Part shown: one piece after another, positions 52,090-61,612 of the stretch
How positions within the stretch are numbered: position 1 is the first letter of the stretch
Layout of the letters: every line of letters starts with the position of its first letter
Assembly: GCA_038501785.1 (NCBI GenBank)
Contig: JBAMJR010000160.1
Span: forward strand, 359,001-423,000
Source of the DNA: Myoxocephalus aenaeus
Taxonomy: Eukaryota; Chordata; Actinopteri; Perciformes; Cottidae
DNA length: 64,000 nucleotides
Direction of reading: 5' to 3'
The notes under the pieces: generated by a model
The model's input: only the letters and a program-made list of their open reading frames with translations
Databases searched by the model: none
What the model was told of the DNA's origin: nothing
Program-made: the position numbers and the translations under genes

Positions 52090-52827
52090 AATCTTCGAAA
52101 TTTCGACATTTCCGCCGGGCGACGCGACTGACGCATTTGAGGCAGCGCGAACAGAATGTTTGACGTGGGGCGAACAGAGCGAAGGACGCGGGGCGAAGTC
52201 GCGGCAGTTGAAATATCCCAACTCCAGCGACAAAGTCGTGTGAGTCATAGTTGCGTCAGCCAATCAGCGTTGAGAAGCTCCGCCCGTCACCACCGCTGTC
52301 TTGCCGTCTTGCTGCTGCTCCGCCAGAAGTAGCGCTGGTAGCGGCTTCATTCAGACACTGTTGTGGGACTACGGATAATATTATGAACCCAGACACCATG
52401 GAGTTTGATGTTCCGACGTATGTGGAGTTTACACAAGTATAAAGCAGAACTAGTGGTTATTTCCATGGTGGATGGCAGTATCGGTATCGGTTTTACGGAG
52501 ATAAGCCAGACGCAGTTCCTGGAGGAGTCGGTGAAATTCACCGAGCTGTGTGCGGCTACGGATAATATTATGAACCCAAACGCGAGGGCGTTTGATGTTC
52601 CGACATGTTTGGGACTTCCACAACAAGTATAAAGCAGAACTAGTGGTTATTTATTCCACAGTCGATACCATGGAGAGACGCGACGGCGATAAGCCACGGC
52701 CCCTTTGTGGCAGCGCGATTTGTCTTTGTCGCGTTTGGTGTGAACACCCTTGTTTCACTCGCGCGACTAAACTGAATCGGTAAGCGCGACGCGACAAATC
52801 GTGTCGCGTCCAGTGTGAACACAGCAT
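52090..52827. mobile_element. Rearranged MITE related to 41650-42089
   Basis: Carries GGACTACGGATAATATTATG followed by TTTGATGTTCCGAC twice in tandem (about 52365-52425 and 52555-52610), inverted relative to the element at 41650. The right end is GTGTGAACACAGCAT; an internal GTTTGGTGTGAACAC marks a second terminus. CpG-rich. Confidence 0.65.
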
Positions 52828-53053
52828 AACACTACATGACATCATTCACACACTGATGAGAGGAGCTACCATGCAAGGTGCCACATCAGATTATCAACCA
52901 TTCATACACCGTAGGCGCAGCTACGGGAGCAATTTAGGGTTATTTAGAAATTTAAGTTTCTTGCTCAAAGACACATCAACATATGCTAGCGCAGCTGGGG
53001 ATCGAACCGCTGATTGAAGGACGACCGTGCTCACCACTGAGCCACAGTCGCCC
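52828..53053 (-). repeat. tRNA-derived SINE, copy 5
   Basis: Minus strand, nearly complete: GGGCGACTGTGGCTCAGTGG head and GCGGTTCGATCCCC B box. It directly abuts the MITE to its left. Confidence 0.85.
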
Positions 53054-53201
53054 TGTGTGTAAGTTCATAAACTGAATTGTATATATTCTATATTAAATCA
53101 GACACTGACGGCACAGCGCTGTGTATTACATCCTTTTTTCAACCAAAAATGCTTTGCGCTGGTTAGGGGGTACTTGGCTGAAAAAAGGTTGAGAACCACT
53201 G
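53054..53201. repeat. Right end of a CAGTGGTTCTCAA-type hAT element
   Basis: Ends AAAAAAGGTTGAGAACCACTG at 53201; the left end is missing. Confidence 0.55.
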
Positions 53202-54479
53202 CACTAGAGCATCAAATATGGATTAATATCCATAATATGCATATCCTTATCCACCTGTTTTAGACAATTACTACGCCTTTTTAAACAGTGAAACAATACA
53301 TGTTCCAGATGTGGGTTTCAATAGGAATCAATGGGCTTGGATCTGAGAGACACAGACAGAGTAGTGAGACACCAGCCGTGTATCATGGCGATTCGTGAAT
53401 AGTTGCTGAAATGATGTTTCAACCACAGATGGTCTTCATCAGCTCAAAGTGAAGGAGGGAACACATCTGTATTTAGTGAGTAATTACTGATGAAACATCA
53501 AAGTGTTACCTCTAATTAGCCTGAATGAGTCATCTGGTATGAGACGTTTTCAGAGCGATAAGAGACTGATTTGTCCTCCTCTCTCATCGTATTATCCTCG
53601 TGTGATTGGAGACACCGAGATGGGATCTGTGTCGGTCTGTGATGATGACCAGGACTCAGCACAAGTGTACTGGAATGATCAAAGGTCAAGGACAACATGC
53701 TGACACTATTCATTTACTTGTATTAATATCTGACATAACAGACACAATCTATTATGCACATGATTTACTTTACAACAAATTTGCAATTAATCAATTTATG
53801 AAAACCCTTGACATCAGTCTCTGCTTATTGTTATATTGTGAAATAAACAAAATTAGGGAGTTAGAATCAGTGTCAGCCCCACTGTGATGGTCTATCGAAT
53901 ATTCTAAAACATCACATTTTTTGAGATGTGAAACTGACATACATACGTAACCTTGTGCTTTGATGTGCAAATTAAAGGATGACGCATTAGTGGACTATTG
54001 TCCAGATTGACTATTGTAATACATTTTTTCTCAGTATAGTTTACCTTGAAACTGTCTTGTTCAAATGTGAAGTACAACTAACGAACTACAGGCCAAGCTG
54101 TAAATATGCACATGCGAATGTAGTGTGATTTGGAGAGCTGCTGGTGACCTTCTGAGGGCAGCGTGCAGCTCAGAGGCCTTTTACAGACACTCCTACACAA
54201 CCCCAGAGACAGGCCTTGACACAAGGTCAGCTTCACCAGCCCTCCAGGCTCTGCTTCACCTGTCCTCCTGATCAACACCATACGCCTTAGGACTCTGTAT
54301 GCATGCTGCTGTTGACCTGGACCTCTGGACAACAGACCCCAGCTGGGCCCCAGAGGCAACACTGAAACCAGCCTGCAGGTCACCAAACGCCAAACGGGGA
54401 CAAAGATTTGAGAGTCAGGAGACATCTTGGTTGACATGATCACAAAGTAATGGAATAAGAACAATCATGAAAAATTAAA
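53202..54479. other. Intergenic spacer
   Basis: No gene recognised. The 128-codon minus frame at 54078-54464 has no recognisable domain. Confidence 0.4.
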
Positions 54480-54709
54480 AGGACTTGTATAGCTCTTTTC
54501 TAGTCTTCCGACCACTCAAAGCGCTTTAACACTACGTGTCATCATTCACACATTCACACCCATTCAAACACTGATGGGAGGAGCTAAGGTGCCACCTGCC
54601 CATCAGGACTAACTCACATTCATAGACCGTAAGCACAGATACGGGAGCAATTTGGGGTTAAGTGTCTTGCCCAAGAACACATCGACATGGACTAGTGGAG
54701 CCGGGGTCA
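54480..54709 (-). repeat. tRNA-derived SINE, copy 6
   Basis: Minus strand, tail and body intact (TTTTCTAGTCTTCCGACCAC to GTGTCTTGCCC); the tRNA head is cut near GGAGCCGGGG. Confidence 0.8.
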
Positions 54710-55490
54710 TTAAGTCATAGTATAGTATGTGATGAAAATATTCTTGTATGTCTTAAAGAATGTCAAATGATATGAGATAAGTATATATACTTATATGTGT
54801 TATAAAAGAATCATAGTATTGCCTGTTTTTATAAATGTCATGTAAACGGGAGCCGGTCTCTTTAGGTGTTTTGAAAAATAGATTGAAAGAGTTGGAGGAA
54901 GGTTCATCTGGTTGTACGTAGATGTTTTTGACTGAGGTATGTGCACCTGTGTGAACTAGGATATGATGACTTGAGTCTTAGTTTTGGTTTTACTCATGTG
55001 TGATCTAAAAATGTTCTGTCACTGTTTTATGTGTATGTCTGAAACTTTGTTTGTTTAATGTGCTACTGCTGTCTTGGCCAGGACACTCTTGTGAAGGAGA
55101 TTTTTAATCTCAATGAGGCTTTTCCTGGTTAAATACATTTTAAATAAAATAAAAAATAAAACAAGTAATTGTCCATTATGTCATTATATAAATATATATA
55201 TAATAGTGTCATGAAAGTCACATTGAAGTATATCATAAAAAGGTTTGTGTGTCATGAGCATCTCCTAAAAGAGTAACAGTATAGTACATCATAAAGATTA
55301 ACAGGACAGTATTTCATAAAACATAGCAATATAGTAGTCATACAATGCTATTAATAAAACCATGACAAATGGCACAGTATAGTATGTAATAAAAGTAATT
55401 CAATATCACAGTATAGTAGGTAATAAAAAAAAGTCTGTATAATATGCCAGTAAAAACACCACAAAAATGTAACTTGTAATCACATTAAAA
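54710..55490. repeat. Degenerate AT-rich repeat split by a LINE 3' tail
   Basis: A loose unit CAGTATAGTATGTAATAAAA recurs at 54715-54850 and 55255-55470. Between them, about 54880-55165 ends CTTGGCCAGGACACTCTTGT and CTTTTCCTGGTTAAATAC, the 3' tail of a fish LINE. Confidence 0.6.
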
Positions 55491-56944
55491 ACATGTATCT
55501 ATTGATATTTCAATATCAGGAAGGGAGAGAACAACCCTTCACTCCCCCGTAGACCGGTGCACCGGATCATGGGCTGTTTGCCCATGATCCCTGCCTCTCG
55601 TAGAGAAAGAACCAGAACCGGTATCACGCCACTCGCCCTCTGAAGCAGATGACAGTTCAGAGGGGCTGTCAGCCGTTTGCCTGACACGAGGTCAGAGGCA
55701 ACGACGGCAGTCAGCGCAGAAACAAGATGGACTGTCAGCCACGGAGAGAAACAGCCGCCACATTTGGAAGGGTAATGAGCTACGCTGCAGGCAGCCAGGA
55801 GAAAACATCCACGGCATTGCAAGTTTTTACAGCATCTTGTTGTCACTGTCTCTCTGGGGAAAAGGTATGCTCGCCTTCCCACCATTGCTCCATGCTTCCA
55901 TCAGCTCAGTCTGTCTCCTCTCCCTCAGCAGAGATGTGCTATAGTGGCTGAAAGGCCAATTTCCATCATTCAGCTCATGCATACTGAATGGCCTCAAGTA
56001 GTTTTGATTAAGAAGGTACAAAGGTTGCAGACAGTAATCTGCAATCTTTCACCAGTCAGAGAGGGATTTCTAGGAAAACAGGCCTGAGGAAAAAGAGGAA
56101 TAAAATGGATTGGAATAATTTATGTTTCATTTTTAAACTAATTCAAAACAGAGAAAGGCTCTGGCTGTTTAAGGAAGGGTGGGGTTTTTTCTACTCCCAG
56201 ACAGAAGTGAAATATAAGGTATTAACACCTGGGAGAATTGCCTGAAATTGCCATTTCCCTGTCCAGGAAGTGCTGAGGCAGCAGAGCAACTTCTGATATC
56301 CTGAGCGTATGAGAGGTGAAGCTGAGCAGCCGCCTGCCTGCTGTTTGGGGATGTTTCCTTACAGCGAGCCACACAGTGAGGGAGGATTCACCATCACTTA
56401 CCAGCTCCACAGATGATCTGACCTCGCCTCTGGTTGCTTCCTGCTGGCTTTTGCTTGTCAGTGGGACTACACTGCAGGCAGGGAGCCACGGATGAGGAGA
56501 AAACGTATTTGACCCGTGAAGAGAAAACTGCATGAGACCAACCTCCCACCCCTACGCATTTTCACAATATGCCACGTTGGAGAGGAGAATTAATTTACTA
56601 TTGGCTGACAATAGATGCTTAATTAATTCCAAGTATATTATTCCAGTATGAAAGAATAATTGAATATCTGTTTGAATTCATGAGCCAGATGCCAGTGCAT
56701 TTAGATGAACTTGTTTTTTAATGGATGTTTGCTATTTTTCCTTGTTATTTATGAATTTTATGCATTAATTATTACCACCTCTAAGGCCACCTACTGCTGC
56801 AGCTATTGCTGATTACCAGATGGTGTAGTAAACTGCTGGGTTGAAAGTACGTCCATAATGCTAGAAGGCCTCTTCTGAGCGCTCTTAACTAGATCCTTAC
56901 AGCAGGCTGGAAGCTGCAGGCTGAAGGCAGAGCAACAGAGGAAG
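55491..56944. other. Intergenic spacer
   Basis: No gene recognised. Holds an inverted repeat at 55564-55590 (11-bp arms) and a non-repetitive AT-rich block at 56560-56880 with several TTAATTA words that looks like a candidate conserved element. Confidence 0.4.
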
Positions 56945-57131
56945 CTGTGCAATGAGAAAATAAGCTAATAGGGAAAAATAATTATAATACATGTAGTGTA
57001 TTTGTGAAAAAAAATACATAAAATAGCTGTAACTTTTAATTCTTAAAAAAATTAAATTAAATAAATTATAAAATAGCTATAACTTTGTGATTGTTTAGGC
57101 CAGCAGAGAAGGCTTAGCAGGCCTGCCACTG
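56945..57131. mobile_element. Left-truncated copy of the 29159-type MITE
   Basis: Shares GCAATGAGAAAATAAG, TACATGTAGTGTATTTGTG and GCCAGCAGAGAAGGCTTAGC with 29159-29414 and ends CCTGCCACTG. Confidence 0.8.
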
Positions 57132-60100
57132 CTTAAATGAGAATTTTGTTGAGGAATAACAATGATGCCGACTTGATTCTTGAGGATCTGCTATTTAATT
57201 GAATGTATTATTTTATTTTTTTATCAATGCTCACTCGAAACATGCTGTAACTAACAAGTCTATCTTAACGAGAGTTACAATATATTTAAAATGTATTTTA
57301 CAAATTAAGTACAAATTACCTCTGGAAGAAAATCATATCCTAAGCAGATAGAGCCATATACCTTCATGAAGACGTTATAAGTCCATTGTACCTCATACTG
57401 TAATGAGGTCCTGCTGTGTCCATTGGGAAAACCTTTCTTCATAAATATAGGAGCAAAAACATGGTTTTTCATACACGGGTCAATTTAGAGATTCTGGTAT
57501 AACATCGTCTATTTGCTTCCATAACATGCATATTTCAACATAACATTTCAGAAAACTTGTAATATAAAAATATTTTCTTAATGTTAGTAATCAACTCGGG
57601 AAGTTTCATAGTGATATTAGTTCATGAATTTGTTATCCCATTCACCAATAGTGTCTGCCCTAAACATGTTCTGATGCAGTTTAAGTGTCATAATATCGTT
57701 CTTATCCTCACATGTGAAGGACTTTCTCTGCTCTCCAACATCAGAAGTTGAATGAAAAACAAAATGCAGAGAACATTCCTCACACATTACAAAATATTAG
57801 ATTGAATATTGATCAGCAAAAATAGATTACATTTTAGGTCTCACTCTGCTGTCCTTCAAGGACACTTTGAGGTCTTAATGAAAGTCTGGACATGCACGCA
57901 CGCACGCATGCACGCACACGCACACGCACACACACTAAAGGAGCGTCCGTGTCAGACGCAGAGGAGCACTGACCAGGATGTGTTGTCTCAATCCTCGGGA
58001 GAGAAAACGTTGGTGTGACAAATGCTGATATGACCACAGAAATGTCTTTTTGGAAAACAAGAGTTTTGCCATAGTTTAGTTTCCATAAACACCCCCTTCT
58101 TTAGAATTTACGAGTTTGAAAAGAGAAATGTTGTCCAATATGACGCTGGATGACTACACTATTATCACAATGAGGGGAACATGAGTCTGTTAAGCATTTC
58201 ATGGCGGTCCATCCAACAGTTGTCAATCTCAAAGTGCCTCTAGCGCAAAATCATTCGTCTTAATCCTCTGGGGACCAAGAACGTCTGAAAGTGATGGAGC
58301 GACCGGCAGACCAACATTACCTCGCTGCTTCATGACTAAACCTGCAGAACCTCAAGAAATAAAGCAGAGAAGTAGCATCAAATCTTCAAGAGAAAACATA
58401 TTTTGTAGGACACAGAATATATCGTCTGGCTTCACATGTTGAAGAAGGTTGGTGGTGACGGCTCATCACAAGTCGGGATTGTTTGAGTTCATCTGTGGAT
58501 ATACACCCACAGAGGTCATACAGGTCGGTTTGTTAAAGGAAGATTTTGATGCATTCATCATTCAGACTCTAAATCATCTTATCATCATGTAAACTGGATT
58601 TCTCCAACACACATCTTGCTGCCTTCAGCTAAATGTGTTAATTTCTGGAGATCTATTGGTTCTTAGAGCTCAACTTTGAACAGAAAATATTCACTTTCCC
58701 CTGAATTAAACAAAAAAACAAACAAAGAAAATAATGAAATGAGTGGGTTTTGTGTCTCTGGAAGGCATTCACAGAGTCAACGCTAATGTTGACATTTCTC
58801 AAAGCAGACGACAACACCAAAGTGAATGAATCAGGAAACAACTGTTTCACTTTTGGTTTTATCTGCACGCCGTGTGGAAACCTTAGAACAAGAACACATG
58901 CAAAGGCCATATTTAATAAGTGTAAATGGAAACATTACCCGAAGACACCGCAGCAAAACACGTCAACTCAGACAAATCCAGTCTTCAATGCATTCTAAAA
59001 CAAATCACCATCATTTATTTACAATATATTAAACTGTAATGCAAAATGTATAACAAGTGGTCAATTTGTTCAATAATGAAAATAAACATGAACTATTTTC
59101 AAAGCTAGCATCAATCATACACATATTTATATAAATACGGTGTGCAGTCAGCAATATTATGCCTGATCTTTTGTTTTTATTCTGTTGAAGCAAGACACTG
59201 TTATCAGGGTCAATAAAGGTCAAAAACACATTTCCACACTTCTGTTGACTGCATAGAGAATACAAATGAAGACACAAGTCTACAAAATGCATGTATAGTA
59301 GAATAACACCCAACTACTTCCACAACAACCAACCCCTGCAGTTTTCAGCCCTAAATGCCACGTTAAGCTCTCCTGGACTTCAAATGGCTTTCAAAAAACA
59401 TTGCAATGCTGCTCAGTAAATAGACAGATGAGCAAAGGGTGACACTTAATTAAGCAACCATGAAAATGCAGGTTCCTATTTTGTTGCTTTTTCGAGGCAT
59501 CATTGAGTTGAAAAGACAGAAAACCTGACAAATAAACAGGCCTCAAAGACACCGAACATGATTTCACAGTATTGGTTATATAGGCTAGTGTGTCCAGTTA
59601 ACAAAGTTACAGTTAAAATACACAATGAGGCTTTAAAAAGGAGATGCTGGTGATATTCTACACTTTTCTTACAATATCATCGTAACCCATGAAAAGACAT
59701 AAATCCAAGCAGAGATATATTCGTGTCAACAAAATCACTGCAATCAGTGGATCTGCTGCACAATTCATATTCAACTTTGGAGATTTTTGACATTTCAATT
59801 TGCACCATTGACCAATAGCAAATCCTCCCGACAGTGCTGAGAAGCTATCGCAGCCTATTGGCTGCTAGTCCTGTTACTTTTATTCAAAATGTGTGAGATA
59901 TGGGGGAAAGAATCAGGTATAAAATCTGTAATGATTTGTTTCAATGATAAATGGCTACTCCATGTCCTGTGGGAGTATCTGTTAGCGAGGCTAACAGATA
60001 CTAGCAACATCATGACACAAAACCCCAAAAAGTATGTGTACAAGCACTATGGATGGAAAACGTGACTTTTATAAAACTAACATAGGCCATATTTAAAAGA

Positions 60101-61152
60101 CTCAGTAGTCTTCAGTAGGAACTGATTAGCTAAAGAGTTGCGATGACAACGACGCTAGCTCCATTTGATGAAGACCTCCAAGAGATGTGAAAGCTCCAGA
60201 AAATATAATCAAGTGGACCTTTCAGCTTCCGGATACACATTCGTTTCCCAAAGGTCAAGAAAACACTGCTGGTTTTGGTCCTTTCATGTGATTTGTTGAC
60301 AAAAAGACAAACATAGAACATCACCAGTTGTTCCTTGGACATGCTGGTTGAGGATAGCGTTCATATGGCTGATGCCCAAGTCAATACATCCCTCTGCAAA
60401 AGGAAAGCGCATCACATGTAAAACAAACACAGGCGACATGTGAACAACAAGCACAAGGACAACGCCAACCTCACTAAAGAATGAGTTAAATCAAGTCAAA
60501 TGAAAAACAAGAGATGAGGTAAGCTCAAACCTCATGGAAATTAATTTGCTCGACGGCGGTTCTCTGCAAAACCAAATCTATCGCACATCAAAAAACTAGA
60601 TATTCAAATGGTGAAAAATGCTTTGCTGTTGTGGAGGAGCAGTTAGTAATGCAATCACCCTCCCTGTAAGGAAGGGAGCAGAACAACTTCCTAGTTTCTG
60701 CAGGGAAACAAAGAGTGAACAGATGATGATGAGCGTGTCCTCAGTGTATGGCACGCAGATCATGAAATGCCACAGCTGCAGAGAAGCCAGCTGTAGAGGA
60801 GCCACTTAAATCAAATGGCACTTGTCCCGAAATGGAAAGAAGCAGGAAAAAGGGAAAAGAAATAAGGATGGGACTTCTCTCAGGACTCAGCATGAATTGG
60901 CAATAAGTAAAGCACTGTGCACACACACTTGAACAAAGGCTTTTTGGCAATACATTGTACGATGTCAATACATCTTATTGTGGTGTACTATATGTAAAGA
61001 AGAGAGGAAGAGTGACAGTGACAAAGAGAGAGAGACAGAAAGAATCTATTATCATTGCAAACTCAAGTTCTTTGGCTAAGTTAGATACAGAGAGGCTGCT
61101 CAAGCCAAGCTAATGCTGCTTGCATGCAACCAGCGGCGTGGAGTTGTTAATA

Positions 61153-61229
<77 letters not shown>

Positions 61230-61461
61230 TACTAATGAGTGCCAAAACACTGTGTAGTTTGTCCAATATGACCAGATCCTGTGAGGATCCTTCAATAGGA
61301 AGCTCTGGTAGAGTGTTGGGAACATGTTTTCCTGCCGGGTTGTGAGTTATTAACGGTGTGGATGTGTCCAACTCAACACAAATGAGGTCAACTTTGCATG
61401 CAAGACAAACTGTCACGGTGTAATGAGGCACGTTTCAGAGAGCGGATGGCAACAGCGAGGA
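57132..61461 (-). other. myo18a: Intergenic DNA and probable myo18a 3'UTR
   Basis: No coding sequence. The minus strand below 61462 is the expected 3'UTR; AATAAA signals on that strand occur at 59879-59884 and 59014-59019. A 13-bp-arm inverted repeat lies at 59974-60002. Where the transcript ends cannot be told from sequence. Confidence 0.4.
61157..61229. repeat. (TG)n microsatellite
   Basis: About 36 uninterrupted TG units, within the probable myo18a 3'UTR. Confidence 0.95.
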
Positions 61462-61612
61462 CTACGATGTGGTCTCATAAGGCCTGTCCTCGCTGTCTTC
61501 TTCTTTCATTTGGCTTCCGTATCTGAATCGAGAGTGGGTCGCACCGCCTTCTTCTTTTTCTTCTTCCTCTTCATCAGATCTATCGAAGCCGTAGTGTCTC
61601 CGGCCAGGGGGG
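61462..61612 (-). CDS. myo18a: Candidate last coding exon of myo18a
   Basis: After a pyrimidine-rich tract ending TGCTCCAG (minus strand), the exon adds one base to a split codon and then reads PPGRRHYGFDRSDEEEEEKEEGGATHSRFRYG and on to PYETTS-stop at 61462-61464 (49 residues). It resembles the mammalian MYO18A C terminus in order and spacing of DRSD-E, SR-RY and a final ET-small motif. The neighbouring frame of the same exon ends DSDTEAK-stop (stop 61506-61508), which is also a mammalian MYO18A tail motif, so a one-base shift within the purine run (about 61545-61580) or a splice variant is possible. Confidence 0.55.

Noticed and set aside
54078..54464. 128-codon minus frame
   Set aside because: No domain recognised; probably chance in a locally GC-richer stretch.
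55499..55885. 128-codon minus frame
   Set aside because: No recognisable domain, no splice context and no repeat or gene similarity that I can name.
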